From the NCBI GenBank assembly GCA_031289695.1, contig JAITPA010000008.1:24001-88000 (forward strand): a DNA stretch of 64,000 nt, written 5' to 3'. Position 1 is the first letter of the stretch; each line of letters opens with the position of its first letter. This document shows, one piece after another, positions 15,948 through 25,381 of this stretch. The position numbers were made by a program, and so were the translations under genes. This DNA is from Holosporales bacterium. GTDB lineage: Bacteria > Pseudomonadota > Alphaproteobacteria > RUG11792. Under the pieces are notes generated by a model. It was given only the letters and a program-made list of their open reading frames with translations. It searched no databases and had not been told where the DNA came from.

Positions 15948-17744
15948 ATGTAGTGACTCAATAATTTCTTTGGCCAATGGAGCGGCAATTTTAGCTCCAC
16001 CGCCACCATGCTCAACTAAAACAACTACTGCTATTTCGGGATTATCAGTTGGAGCATATCCAACAAACAAAGCGTGCTCTTTCTTTAAATATTCTTCCGA
16101 AACAGTTTTACCTAATTTCCTCTGTAGCTCCGTTATTCGAAATACTTGCGAACTTCCAGTCTTCCCGCCCATTTCGAAATTACAATCAGTTAGAGCGGAT
16201 TCTCGAGCAGTTCCAAGTGAGGAGTTTACAACGTCATACATTCCATCCAAAATGATCTGCAGGTGTGTTTGGTCATAATTTAATTTTGCGACCAAATTAT
16301 TTCCAACTACCAAATGTGGAGTTATTGGTTTCATCCCGTTTACGAGCATCGCAATCATTTTTGCCAACTGAATAGGCGTCGTTAAAACAAAGCCTTGACC
16401 TATTGACATATTGACGGTATCCCCCCTTGTCCATGCCTGTTTCTTTTGTGCTTTTTTCCAGAGTTTTGTCGGTATTAATCCCTTCTTTTCATCTGGTAGA
16501 TCTATTCCAGTTATTCGCCCAAGTCCTAAAACCTCGGCTACTTCAGCGATGTCTTCAGGCGTTAACATATTTGCAAGATTATAAAAATACATATCGCAAG
16601 ACTGAGTTATTGCCTCCTGAAGACTAATGTATCCGTGTCCCCCATATTTGCTTTTCCAGCAGTGGAATTTGTGATTGCCTAGTTCATAACAGTCGCTACA
16701 ACTAAATCTAATATTTCTGTTGATAACACCTTTTTTGAGCCCAGCCATGGCAGTGACCATTTTGAAAACAGACCCAGGTGCGTATAAACCAGCAATCACC
16801 TTATTGATCATCGGTTTGTACGGATTGTCGTATAGCTTCTTTAGTTCACTCTGTTCGATTTTCCTAGAAAAGATATTTATATCGTATCCAGGGTATGACA
16901 CAAATGCAAGAATAGCCCCGGTGGTTACGTTTATCACCACACATGATGCACTTTCGTGTTTGGATACAATTTCGTACACTCTACGTTGTAGATCGAGGTT
17001 TATGGTAAGTTTGATATTCTTCCCTGGAATTGCGTCTATGTTATCGATGAGCCTTACAAATTGACGTCTAGAATTTACTTCAATATGCTGCAATCCAGCT
17101 ACTCCAAACAAGACCTCGTTATATTTCTTTTCGATGCATGTCTTCCCAATTTTAGCCATCGGCTGCATTAAGGCGGTATTTCCAGAATTCTGTATATCAT
17201 CTTTCGTCGGGGTGCCGGTGTATCCTATTACATGAGAAAATTCTAAGGGATATCGATATTGTCTAGTTTGAGTTTTCTCTATCACCACGCCAGGAATTTT
17301 ACTTGACATAATGTAGTATTTAGACAGTGCCGCCCAATCTAGATTCTCCTGCAGCAAAATGAATCTATTCGATTTATTGATTTTTTCAGGCACATTACTT
17401 AGCGTTTCTATGATTTTGTTATCAAGCCCATGTTCTGATATTAAAGCGCTGATAACATTATTGCGCTCTTCCATTGGTATCTCAGCAACATCTAAAACGG
17501 CTGAGTAAGATAACACATTCCTTGCCAACACTCTTCCTTTTGAATCGAGTATAGCCCCTCTACTCGGAAGAATCTGCTTTGCAACTATTCTGTTTTTATC
17601 TGAGAGCAGCTTGTAATGTTCTGCTTTGTAAATTTGGATATAGCCAAGCCTCGCTAATATGACGATGAAAAGCAATAACTCTATGTATCCAAATATAATT
17701 GCTCGCCTGGTAAATTCACGCTTATCCTCCCTCTTATTGCTCAT
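15939..17744 (-). CDS. mrdA: Penicillin-binding protein 2 (elongation transpeptidase)
   Basis: PBP2 cross-links peptidoglycan during rod elongation. One membrane helix lies at about residues 15-33, followed by the pedestal domain with LPSRGAILDSKGRVLARN. The catalytic motifs are Ser325-Val-Phe-Lys328, Ser382-Cys-Asp384 (the PBP2-typical SCD variant of SxN) and Lys528-Thr-Gly530. The length of 601 residues is normal. The start overlaps the end of uvrB by 11 bases. The usual partner rodA is not adjacent. Confidence 0.95.
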   Translation of the reverse strand: MSNKREDKREFTRRAIIFGYIELLLFIVILARLGYIQIYKAEHYKLLSDKNRIVAKQILPSRGAILDSKGRVLARNVLSYSAVLDVAEIPMEERNNVISALISEHGLDNKIIETLSNVPEKINKSNRFILLQENLDWAALSKYYIMSSKIPGVVIEKTQTRQYRYPLEFSHVIGYTGTPTKDDIQNSGNTALMQPMAKIGKTCIEKKYNEVLFGVAGLQHIEVNSRRQFVRLIDNIDAIPGKNIKLTINLDLQRRVYEIVSKHESASCVVINVTTGAILAFVSYPGYDINIFSRKIEQSELKKLYDNPYKPMINKVIAGLYAPGSVFKMVTAMAGLKKGVINRNIRFSCSDCYELGNHKFHCWKSKYGGHGYISLQEAITQSCDMYFYNLANMLTPEDIAEVAEVLGLGRITGIDLPDEKKGLIPTKLWKKAQKKQAWTRGDTVNMSIGQGFVLTTPIQLAKMIAMLVNGMKPITPHLVVGNNLVAKLNYDQTHLQIILDGMYDVVNSSLGTARESALTDCNFEMGGKTGSSQVFRITELQRKLGKTVSEEYLKKEHALFVGYAPTDNPEIAVVVLVEHGGGGAKIAAPLAKEIIESLHLI

Positions 17745-19683
17745 GTTTCTTCAGCTCTTTTATCCTATCTCGACATTTAGCGGCTTTTTCAAATAGTAAA
17801 TTATCAGAAGCTTCTAGCATCTCTTTTTCAAGTATTGCAATCTGCTTTGCTACTTCATGTTTGGAAAGTTTAGTGTTGCAACTCACTGAACTAACTTTTA
17901 TCGGTTCAATTGCCGATATGCTTTTGGGCTTGATATTGTGTTTAACATTAAATTCATCCTGAATTTTTCTTCGACGTTCAGTTTCATCGAGCGCTGCCTT
18001 CATAGATTTAGTCATCTTATCGGCATATAAAATCACCTTACTATCGGCATTTCTAGCAGCTCTGCCTATCGTTTGAACAAGCGCTGTTTTCGATCTTAGA
18101 AACCCTTCTTTATCAGCATCCAATATTGCAACCATAGCGCATTCCGGAATATCAAGTCCTTCTCTAAGCAGATTAATCCCAACCAATACATCAAACTCAC
18201 CTGCCTTTAAAGCCCGTATAATTTCTATCCTATCTAGGGTATCGGTGTCAGAATGCATATATGTGACTTTAATTCCATGTTCCGCTAAATATTCTGTCAG
18301 GTGCTCTGCCATCTTTTTTGTTAACGTTGTAACCAATGTTCTAAATCCTTTTGAAGTTGTCTTTTGAATTTCATTCATCAGATCATCAATTTGATTATCG
18401 CAGGGCTTTACGACGCATACTGGGTCTAGGATCCCAGTTGGTCTAATGAGTTGTTCAACAATGTGCTCTTCTCCAGCTATTGTAATTTCGAACTCATTTG
18501 GTGTTGCTGACAAAAAAATGCTTAATGGCCTGAAATAGTCCCATTCTTCAAACTTTAGAGGTCTATTGTCTAAGCATGAAGGTAACCTAAATCCATACTC
18601 AGACAAAGTCCTCTTCCTGGATTGGTCTCCGAGGTACATTCCTCTAATCTGCGGAACACTAACATGGCTTTCATCAACAACCAGAAGAGAGCCCTTTGGA
18701 AGATACTCAAGAAGCGTTGGCGGAGGTTCTCCTGGCTGCCTTCCAGTTAAATATCTCGAGTAATTTTCTATACCGGAACAAGTCCCTGTTGCTCTGAGCA
18801 TTTCTACATCGAATAGAACTTTTTGTTCCAGTCTTTGTCGTTCAAGTAATTTCCCGTTCTTTTCAAATTCTCTTAACCTAATTTCTAGATCGGTACAAAT
18901 CATTTCGATGGCTTTATTGATGATATCAACCGACGCTACATAATGACTATTTGAAAATATTCTAATTTCTTGTAACGTTCCCACCTTGTGATGAGATGGA
19001 TACTCAATCTCTGAGATTGCCTCTACCTCATCACCGAAGAAGCTTATTTTCCAGAAGCTGTCTGCTTTGTGAGCAGGAAATACTTCAATAACATCTCCAG
19101 CTGATCTGAAAATTCCTCTCTTGAATTCGGTATTATTTCGCTGATATTGAATATCTGCCAACTGTCTGCATAATTTCTGCGGCGAAATTTTGTCTCCGAT
19201 TTTAAGAGTTAAAATCACATCTGAGTAGCTTTCAATTGGACCAATGCCGTATATGCAAGACACACTAGCGACCATTATAACGTCTCGTCTTTCTAGAAGC
19301 GATCTCGTTGCAGAATGCCTCATCCTGTCGATCTCCTCATTGATGGCCGAAGTTTTTTCGATATACGTATCGGAGTGAGCCACATATGCTTCAGGTTGGT
19401 AATAGTCATAATACGACACAAAATACTCAACAGCATTCTCTGGAAAAAACTGCTTCATCTCAGAAAAAATCTGAGCAGCTAACGTTTTGTTGTGAGTCAT
19501 TATAAGAGTAGGACAATTCAAGATTTGAATTACATTTGCGATCGTAAAAGTTTTTCCCGAGCCCGTTACCCCGACCAAAACCTGATCTTTCGCTCCAGCC
19601 TTAAACCCATCAACCAAGAAAGAGATAGCCTTCCCCTGATCTCCAGCTGGCAAATAACTCGAGACAAGCTTGAAGCTCATCAC
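17734..19683 (-). CDS. uvrB: Excinuclease ABC subunit B
   Basis: UvrB verifies damage and loads UvrC in nucleotide excision repair. The 649-residue protein has Walker A GVTGSGKT near residue 39, the beta-hairpin region [11 protein letters not shown], and helicase motifs including VVDESHV, FLSATP and [11 protein letters not shown]-terminal UVR domain (about residues 612-646) binds UvrC. It overlaps infA by four bases upstream and mrdA by 11 bases downstream. Confidence 0.97.
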   Translation of the reverse strand: MMSFKLVSSYLPAGDQGKAISFLVDGFKAGAKDQVLVGVTGSGKTFTIANVIQILNCPTLIMTHNKTLAAQIFSEMKQFFPENAVEYFVSYYDYYQPEAYVAHSDTYIEKTSAINEEIDRMRHSATRSLLERRDVIMVASVSCIYGIGPIESYSDVILTLKIGDKISPQKLCRQLADIQYQRNNTEFKRGIFRSAGDVIEVFPAHKADSFWKISFFGDEVEAISEIEYPSHHKVGTLQEIRIFSNSHYVASVDIINKAIEMICTDLEIRLREFEKNGKLLERQRLEQKVLFDVEMLRATGTCSGIENYSRYLTGRQPGEPPPTLLEYLPKGSLLVVDESHVSVPQIRGMYLGDQSRKRTLSEYGFRLPSCLDNRPLKFEEWDYFRPLSIFLSATPNEFEITIAGEEHIVEQLIRPTGILDPVCVVKPCDNQIDDLMNEIQKTTSKGFRTLVTTLTKKMAEHLTEYLAEHGIKVTYMHSDTDTLDRIEIIRALKAGEFDVLVGINLLREGLDIPECAMVAILDADKEGFLRSKTALVQTIGRAARNADSKVILYADKMTKSMKAALDETERRRKIQDEFNVKHNIKPKSISAIEPIKVSSVSCNTKLSKHEVAKQIAILEKEMLEASDNLLFEKAAKCRDRIKELKKHEQ

Positions 19684-19898
19684 TTTTCCCTGAATATTAT
19701 TCTCCCCTTGGTGAGATCGTATGGAGTCATTTCGATTGTAACCTTATCACCCGCCAGAACTCTGATTTTATTTTTTCTCATCTTGCCAGACGTATGCGCA
19801 ATTATTCTATGACCATTCTCAAGCTCAACACGAAACATCGCATTCGGCAAAACCTCCATTACAGATCCACTGAATTCTACTAAATCTTCCTTAGGCAT
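19680..19898 (-). CDS. infA: Translation initiation factor IF-1
   Basis: IF-1 occupies the ribosomal A site during initiation. The 72-residue OB-fold protein carries [24 protein letters not shown] and [23 protein letters not shown], both near-universal. It is the first gene of an overlapping infA-uvrB-mrdA series. Confidence 0.97.
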   Translation of the reverse strand: MPKEDLVEFSGSVMEVLPNAMFRVELENGHRIIAHTSGKMRKNKIRVLAGDKVTIEMTPYDLTKGRIIFREK

Positions 19899-19922
19899 TT
19901 ACGACAAAACCACCACGGCCAC

Positions 19923-19934
19923 TAGACTAGTCTA
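19923..19934. promoter_or_regulatory. 12-bp perfect palindrome upstream of infA
   Basis: TAGACTAGTCTA is perfectly self-complementary and lies 25 bases before the infA start, where an operator or a transcript-end structure could act. No known operator class is recognised. Confidence 0.3.
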
Positions 19935-20068
19935 CATCGTATCAACTCTAAAGTAAAATAAACGATCACAACAAAATTACAAATATCTTGGTGCCTGTTG
20001 CTAATTTGTCACACATAAACTTCCTGCTTGCAACAAACCCACCAGCTATAGTACCTTCTTGTATACGA

Positions 20069-20074
20069 TATAAT
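20069..20074 (+). promoter_or_regulatory. -10 element for tRNA-Arg
   Basis: A perfect TATAAT ends 18 bases before the mature tRNA 5' end. No good -35 is visible at 16-18 bases upstream. Confidence 0.4.
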
Positions 20075-20092
20075 TTGGTTATATTTAGTTAT

Positions 20093-20169
20093 GTACCCGT
20101 AGCTCAGTTGGATAGAGCGTCTCCCTCCGAAGGAGAAGGCCGTTGGTTCGAATCCAATCGGGTACACCA
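20093..20169 (+). tRNA. tRNA-Arg (anticodon CCG)
   Basis: GTACCCG (20093-20099) pairs with CGGGTAC (20159-20165), followed by A and an encoded CCA (20167-20169). The anticodon stem TCTCC/GGAGA encloses CTCCGAA, giving anticodon CCG. D-arm AGCTCAGTTGGATAGAGC and T-arm GTTCGAATC are standard. Confidence 0.95.
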
Positions 20170-20298
20170 AGTTTTTTCGTGAATTTTTTTATATACTACG
20201 ACTTATTTATGTGCCATTGTCTTTAAGTTTTCTAATGGTTTGTAGAAAAATCTTTATACATTAAGGAATATTTAACTAAACCAGATTACAATAAAGGT

Positions 20299-20778
20299 AT
20301 GGAGCGTTGTATTCATGTGGACTTTATGAAGAACAGTTGTGTTGAAATTTCGGTTTACGGAGAGAAGAATTATAGATTATTTCTTGATATCATTAAACAG
20401 GAACTGGATGTTATTGGTGTTTGTGATATAAATGCGATTCAAGCTTTCATATTGTTAAATATTGGTGAAAATGTTATAACAATAGGGGAAATTATAGCAA
20501 GAGGTTATTACATTGGATCTAACGCTTCGTACAATATCAGGAAGATGATCTTAAATGGGTATGTGGTGCAAACCAAATCAGACTATGATAGGCGGGCTGC
20601 ATTCCTGAAATTGACTGATAAAGGGCTAACTCTAACCGAAAAATTAGAAAGAATACTTCAACGACATCTAGAAGCTTTTGGGAAACACAGTAAAGGAAAA
20701 TTCGATGTTGAGCAATGCATTGCGTTTCTGAAGAAGGTGGAGCACTTTTGGAAAGACATATTGTCGAGGAGCGTATAA
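20299..20778 (+). CDS. MarR-family regulator, LdtR-like
   Basis: A 159-residue winged-helix protein. The centre (about residues 50-112) reads as an LdtR-type DNA-binding domain: INAIQAFILLNIGE, ITIGEIIARGYYIGSNASYNIRKMILNGYV, then YDRRAAFLKLTDKG as wing and helix. LdtR, known from Liberibacter and relatives, controls L,D-transpeptidase and stress genes. Family membership is clear, but the target genes here are unknown. The first nine residues may not be translated, as ATG 20326 is an alternative start. It is followed 46 bases later by comM. Confidence 0.8.
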   Translation: MERCIHVDFMKNSCVEISVYGEKNYRLFLDIIKQELDVIGVCDINAIQAFILLNIGENVITIGEIIARGYYIGSNASYNIRKMILNGYVVQTKSDYDRRAAFLKLTDKGLTLTEKLERILQRHLEAFGKHSKGKFDVEQCIAFLKKVEHFWKDILSRSV

Positions 20779-20824
20779 AACCTATATCATGGTAATGGGG
20801 AGTTACTCGAAGAAGTAAGACCAC

Positions 20825-22360
20825 GTGGTATCCAGAATCAGAACGATCGCCTTCATCGGCATGAAACCAATTGAAATAATCGTGGAGTCTCAGATTTCGC
20901 CTGGCATAGCTTCGTTCTGCATTGTTGGTTTACCGGACAAGACAGTTGGGGAAGCGAAGGAACGGATACGATCCACATTCTTCCAGTTAGGACTTGGTTT
21001 CCCACAGAAGAGAATCATCGTCAACATGGCTCCAGCCGATATTCCGAAGGCTGGCTCTCATTATGATCTCCCGATAGCGCTGTCAATCTTAGGAGCAATG
21101 GAGGCCATCGATGTATCCCTCCTCGAGAATACAATTTCGATAGGCGAGCTTGGCTTAGACGGAAGTCTCTCATATGTCTCCGGCACAATCTGCGCTGCCA
21201 TGCTTGCCAATGAAAAAAACCTTTCGTTGATATGTCCGCAGAAATGCGAGAACGAAGCCATATGGAGCGGGAACGAAGGGATAATAGCCCCACCCAATAT
21301 TACGTCTCTAATAAACCATCTAAGGGGAACGTCTCAGCTCAAATCTCCAAGTATAATGGCGAGGAGGCAAAACGACGTTGATTACGGTATCGATATGGCA
21401 GATGTATGTGGGCACCCATTCGCAAAGAGAGCCCTGGAAATTGCAGCATCGGGTGGACATAACGTATTAATGATCGGGCCACCGGGATCTGGAAAATCCA
21501 TGCTGGCATCTAGAATGAGAACGATCCTGCCACAACTATCGTCGTCAGAGGCTCTCGAAACCACATGCATTTACAGCCTGGCTGGTATGCTTCCGGAAGA
21601 AGGTCTGATATGTACTCCGCCATACAGAGAACCCCACCACTCAGCATCTCTCATATCAATAGTAGGAGGAGGGACGGATGCAAAGCCAGGAGAGTTATCC
21701 CTTGCTCATAACGGGATTTTATTTTTGGACGAGCTGCCAGAATTTCAAAGAGGCACAATCGAGGCATTGAGACAACCCCTAGAAACACATAATATCACAA
21801 TTTCAAGAGCGAAGGAACATGTTACTTATCCCGCAAACATTCAGCTAATTGCCGCTATGAATCCTTGCAAATGCGGTTTTTACGGTGACCTTAAAAAACA
21901 ATGCTCGAAGATTCCGAGGTGCGCCATTGAGTATAGGAATAGAGTTTCTGGACCGGTTCTTGATCGATTCGATATCACAATCTACGTGAACAATATCGAT
22001 ATCTCAGAGCTCTTTGTAAATGAACAAAAAGAGAGCTCCATGACAATTCGTGAAAGAATCGCAAAAACAAGAAAACTGCAACGGACTAGAGCAGAAAAAA
22101 GTGGAGTTACAAATCTGTATCTAAACGGAAAAGCCCAAAGCAAATACCTGGAAGATATAACAAAACTTACCGCAGATTCAAAGGTCTTTCTTCAAAAAGC
22201 AATAGAACATGCAGGTCTATCGACGAGGGGTTGCCACAAAATACTCAGAATATCAAGAACGATAGCAGACATGGAATGTGCCGAAGAAATTGGACGCCAT
22301 CACGTTGCTGAGGCATTGCAATATCGCATAATCAACCAAACAAAAAAAACTGGGCTTTAG
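20825..22360 (+). CDS. comM: YifB/ComM family AAA+ ATPase (Mg-chelatase-like)
   Basis: ComM is a hexameric helicase that helps branch migration during natural transformation in Vibrio and Haemophilus. The 511-residue protein has the Lon-like N-domain (GIASFCIVGLPDKTVGEAKERI; NMAPADIPKAGSHYDLPIALSIL), Walker A MIGPPGSGKSML near 215, Walker B GILFLDELPEF, and the C-terminal Mg-chelatase domain (LSTRGCHKILRISRTIAD). The start is GTG at 20825. A comEC homologue lies at 63121, so part of a DNA-uptake set may survive. Confidence 0.92.
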   Translation: MVSRIRTIAFIGMKPIEIIVESQISPGIASFCIVGLPDKTVGEAKERIRSTFFQLGLGFPQKRIIVNMAPADIPKAGSHYDLPIALSILGAMEAIDVSLLENTISIGELGLDGSLSYVSGTICAAMLANEKNLSLICPQKCENEAIWSGNEGIIAPPNITSLINHLRGTSQLKSPSIMARRQNDVDYGIDMADVCGHPFAKRALEIAASGGHNVLMIGPPGSGKSMLASRMRTILPQLSSSEALETTCIYSLAGMLPEEGLICTPPYREPHHSASLISIVGGGTDAKPGELSLAHNGILFLDELPEFQRGTIEALRQPLETHNITISRAKEHVTYPANIQLIAAMNPCKCGFYGDLKKQCSKIPRCAIEYRNRVSGPVLDRFDITIYVNNIDISELFVNEQKESSMTIRERIAKTRKLQRTRAEKSGVTNLYLNGKAQSKYLEDITKLTADSKVFLQKAIEHAGLSTRGCHKILRISRTIADMECAEEIGRHHVAEALQYRIINQTKKTGL

Positions 22361-22391
22361 GAATAGCCGTGTAAGAGGAGAGCATTATATA

Positions 22392-22678
22392 CTAATTCCC
22401 ATTAGCAAATATCGCATCAATAGCTTCGTTCAACGATGCAAAACTACCATAATTTCGCGTATTTTTTCTTCAGCAAGCTCCAAAAATGCTCTATGAGTGA
22501 GATCAGGCGAATGGCAGAAACAAGCTCGCACTTCTCCGCTACCTCTGCGAGCTTTTCTTTTCTGTGAAATCCGGCGTTGTCCATTACTATCACGCTTCCT
22601 TTGCCTACCTCTTTCATCAACATTTCTTCAAACCATTTTTTGAACAATTCGCCATCTATTGTCCCTTTATGTCGGCAT
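22392..22678 (-). pseudogene. IS630-family transposase, 3' fragment with frameshifts
   Basis: Read on the minus strand from about 22678, the fragment gives GTIDGELFKKWFEEML, then VIVMDNAGFHRKEKL with the second catalytic Asp, then a damaged PYSPDLNP region, IEHFWSLLKKKYAK with the catalytic Glu, and a frame change into NYGSFASLNEAIDAIFANGN and a TAG at 22392-22394. At least two frame breaks and a small deletion lie around 22480-22520 and 22445. The N-terminal half is missing and abuts the IS1595 relic. Confidence 0.8.
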
Positions 22679-23033
22679 TTTGATGTCTATTATCAAGAAG
22701 AAAGTAACTCCCGATTCTATAGTTTATACGGATAATTTCAAGGCATACGATGCCCTAGATGTCGCTGAATTCAAGCATTATAAGGTAATCATTCAAATTA
22801 TTGCGGATAAATGCAACCACATCAATGGGATAGAAAACTTCTGGAACCAGACAAAAAGACATATGAGAAAGTTCAACGATATCGACAAAAATCACTTCAA
22901 TTTGTTCTTGAAGGAATGCGAATGGAGATTTAACATCGGGGATCCAAGGAATCTTTTGAGAAATCTTAAAATGATCTTGAAAGAGTTTTTTAAAAATCTC
23001 AGGTGTTACGTCCCTAATATTTTTCTCTTATAA
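22679..23033 (+). pseudogene. IS1595-family (ISXO2-like) transposase, 3' fragment
   Basis: The plus-strand frame reads SIIKKKVTPDSIVYTDNFKAYDAL, then HINGIENFWNQTKRHMRKFNDI and FLKECEWRFN, the C-terminal half of the ISXO2 DDE domain with the TD and IEnFW motifs. The N-terminal zinc ribbon and the first catalytic Asp are missing. It begins exactly where the oppositely oriented IS630 fragment ends, so one element was probably inserted into or deleted against the other. Confidence 0.8.
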
Positions 23034-23049
23034 GGCAAAATCCCAAATT

Positions 23050-24291
23050 CTATGCTGCTTCATCAAATATTATTTCCGGAGCCTTTGAACCGGCTACGAC
23101 GCTCTCGTCTATTATAACTTCCTTTGCCTTCTGATTATCCGGAACGTCGAACATCACGTCCAACAATAGACTCTCAACGATTGCCTTAAGTCCTCTAGCG
23201 CCCGTCTTCTTCTTTATCGCCTTTCTGACTATCGCTTTCAGCGCCTCACCAGTAACCGTTAGCTTTACTCCATTCATATCGAGGAGACTTGCGTACTGCT
23301 TCAGTGTTGCGTCTTTTGGCTCTGTCAATACCTTCACGAGGTCATCTTCATTTAGATTTTCAAGAGTAGCCACCACCGGCAATCTCCCTATAAATTCCGG
23401 TATCAGTCCGAACTTCAGAAGATCCTCTGTTTCGACTTGTTTGAACACCTCGCCGACATCCCTGTCCTCCGATTTCTCAACATCCGCTCCGAATCCAATT
23501 CCAGTTTTCCGTCCCCTCGCCGATATGATCTTCTCCAGATCGACGAAGGCTCCTCCACAGATGAACAATATATTCGTTGTATTGATCTGTAAAAAATCCT
23601 GCTGTGGATGCTTCCTACCGCCCTGAGGAGGCACAAATGCCACAGTTCCCTCCATAATCTTCAATAGGGCCTGCTGGACTCCCTCACCAGATACATCCCT
23701 CGTTATCGACGGATTCTCGGACTTCCTAGTGATCTTATCGACCTCATCTATGTAGATTATACCGCGTTCGGCCTTTTCAACATCGTAATCCGCGACCTGT
23801 AACAATTTCAAAACGATATTCTCGACATCTTCACCGACATATCCTGCTTCGGTTAGTGTCGTCGCATCGGCTATCGTAAAAGGAACATCTATAATCTTCG
23901 CTAATGTTTTCGCCAATAGAGTTTTACCGGAGCCAGTCGAACCGATTAGTAGTACATTCGATTTTGCTATTTCGACATCTGGGTATTCAGTTGAAGTACA
24001 GTTGATCATCTTGTAGTGATTATAAACTGCAACGGAGAGTATCTTCTTGGCCCTATCCTGACCTACCACGTGCTTATCCAATCGTTTATGGATTTCTGAT
24101 GGAGTTGGAAATTCGCCAGAACCAGTTTTCACTCCCTCGGCTTCTTCCTTTTTGATCACATCCGAGCAAAGAGCAATGCACTCGTTACAAATAAACGCAG
24201 TCGTTCCTGCAATAAGCTTCTTCACCTCTTCCTGCGATTTACCACAGAACGAACAATACATCATTTCATCATTTTCTGGACCCTGTGTCAT
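23050..24291 (-). CDS. clpX: ATP-dependent Clp protease ATP-binding subunit ClpX
   Basis: ClpX unfolds tagged proteins and feeds them to ClpP. The 413-residue protein has the N-terminal zinc finger (CSFCGK near residue 13, CNECIALC near 35), Walker A GSTGSGKT near 115, Walker [10 protein letters not shown], the RKHPQQDF loop, the IGF loop for ClpP (TGIGFGAD), and sensor [12 protein letters not shown]. It follows clpP in the standard tig-clpP-clpX order. The gap to clpP is 86 bases. Confidence 0.97.
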   Translation of the reverse strand: MTQGPENDEMMYCSFCGKSQEEVKKLIAGTTAFICNECIALCSDVIKKEEAEGVKTGSGEFPTPSEIHKRLDKHVVGQDRAKKILSVAVYNHYKMINCTSTEYPDVEIAKSNVLLIGSTGSGKTLLAKTLAKIIDVPFTIADATTLTEAGYVGEDVENIVLKLLQVADYDVEKAERGIIYIDEVDKITRKSENPSITRDVSGEGVQQALLKIMEGTVAFVPPQGGRKHPQQDFLQINTTNILFICGGAFVDLEKIISARGRKTGIGFGADVEKSEDRDVGEVFKQVETEDLLKFGLIPEFIGRLPVVATLENLNEDDLVKVLTEPKDATLKQYASLLDMNGVKLTVTGEALKAIVRKAIKKKTGARGLKAIVESLLLDVMFDVPDNQKAKEVIIDESVVAGSKAPEIIFDEAA

Positions 24292-24377
24292 GATAACTTA
24301 AAGTCCTCGTCTAAACACTGCTAACACCACAATTATCACAGACATACCTAAATAATTAGTTAATATTACAAATTCAC

Positions 24378-24962
24378 TCACCGAGATGATATTATCTTAT
24401 CTACCAATCCAAAGGCAAGTGCTTCGTCGGCAGACATAAACCTATCCCTCTCCATTACATTGTTTATAATTTCAATGTTCTGTCCTGTATTCTCAGCATA
24501 GATCGCATTCAACCGTTCTCTTAGATTCAAAATTTCTTTTGCATGAATCGCTATATCGGTTGCTTGTCCCTGGGCACCGCCAGATGGCTGATGGATCATT
24601 ATCCTGGCATTCGGTAAGACAAACCTCTTCCCCTTCTCTCCTGAGCACAGGAGAAGAGATCCAGCCGAACAGGCCTGACCAATGCAAAGAGTAGCAACCT
24701 CACACTTGATATACCTCATCGTATCAAGGATTGATAGAGCTGCCGTAACAACACCACCAGGTGAGTTAATATAAAGCGTTATATCTTTCTTTGGATCCTC
24801 TGCTTCTAGGAACAGCAACTGCGCACAAATGACAGAAGCCATCTCATCGTATATCTGCCCAGTAAGAAAGACTATACGTTCCCTGAGGAGTCGAGAATAT
24901 ATGTCATACGCCCTCTCTCCTCGGCTAGTCTGTTCTACAACTGTCGGTATGGTATAACCCAT
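24378..24962 (-). CDS. clpP: ATP-dependent Clp protease proteolytic subunit ClpP
   Basis: ClpP forms the barrel-shaped serine protease chamber used with ClpX. The 194-residue protein has the catalytic triad Ser99 (GQACSAGS), His124 (MIHQPSGG) and Asp173 (ERDRFM). It opens [21 protein letters not shown], the normal start. A GGGAG ribosome binding site lies just upstream. The first 14 codons are duplicated in the gene immediately upstream (24974-25381). Confidence 0.97.
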   Translation of the reverse strand: MGYTIPTVVEQTSRGERAYDIYSRLLRERIVFLTGQIYDEMASVICAQLLFLEAEDPKKDITLYINSPGGVVTAALSILDTMRYIKCEVATLCIGQACSAGSLLLCSGEKGKRFVLPNARIMIHQPSGGAQGQATDIAIHAKEILNLRERLNAIYAENTGQNIEIINNVMERDRFMSADEALAFGLVDKIISSR

Positions 24963-24973
24963 TATTATTCTCC

Positions 24974-25381
24974 CTAAAAGCCCCTTTCTTTTGTTTTTAC
25001 CCCGACCAAATTATTAGAAGACTTCCGATAGGGCTTCCGAGGAGCATTCCGATAAAACCTCTCCGAAGTCACCCCAGGCTCTGAAGACCTCCGATAGGAT
25101 CCCTCCGCACCAGTTCTTGGCCCCGAGAACTTCCGGTACGGCTTCTTGTAGGGTCTCTCTGTATCCGTCCCCGCCGGCTCTGAAGACCTCCGATAGGATC
25201 CCTCCGCACCAGTTCTTGGCCCCGAGAACTTCCGGTACGGCTTCTTGTAGGGTCTCTCTGCAGCAACTCTGGGGCCTGCTGCAGAGGCATCTCGATCTGA
25301 TCCCCGAGGGGAGTCTGAACTAGATCTCTTATTTTTTCGACTAATCTGTTCTACATCTGTTGGGACGGTGCAAGTCATCAT
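24974..25381 (-). CDS. Arg/Ser/Pro-rich repeat protein with a ClpP-derived N-terminus
   Basis: A 135-residue, strongly basic and probably disordered protein between tig and clpP. Its start [14 protein letters not shown] matches the ClpP start [11 protein letters not shown], and the DNA is also clearly similar around GTAGAACAGA. The similarity includes the spacing of the ribosome binding site, so the gene seems to be a 5' duplication of clpP. The rest is not ClpP: two copies of the 33-residue unit [15 protein letters not shown] + [13 protein letters not shown] (positions about 43-103), with partial units at both ends. No function is known. The start abuts the stop of tig, so it is cotranscribed with tig and clpP. 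Confidence 0.65.
   Translation of the reverse strand: MMTCTVPTDVEQISRKNKRSSSDSPRGSDRDASAAGPRVAAERPYKKPYRKFSGPRTGAEGSYRRSSEPAGTDTERPYKKPYRKFSGPRTGAEGSYRRSSEPGVTSERFYRNAPRKPYRKSSNNLVGVKTKERGF
25077..25260 (-). repeat. Tandem direct repeat, 99-bp period
   Basis: An 85-base unit at 25077-25161 recurs without visible mismatch at 25176-25260. Because the period is 99 bases (33 codons), the repeat stays in frame within the basic protein. The DNA identity suggests recent expansion or gene conversion. Confidence 0.9.

Noticed and set aside
25077..25260. CRISPR-like direct repeats
   Set aside because: Only two long copies with a 14-base remainder exist, they stay in frame within a coding sequence, and no cas gene is near.
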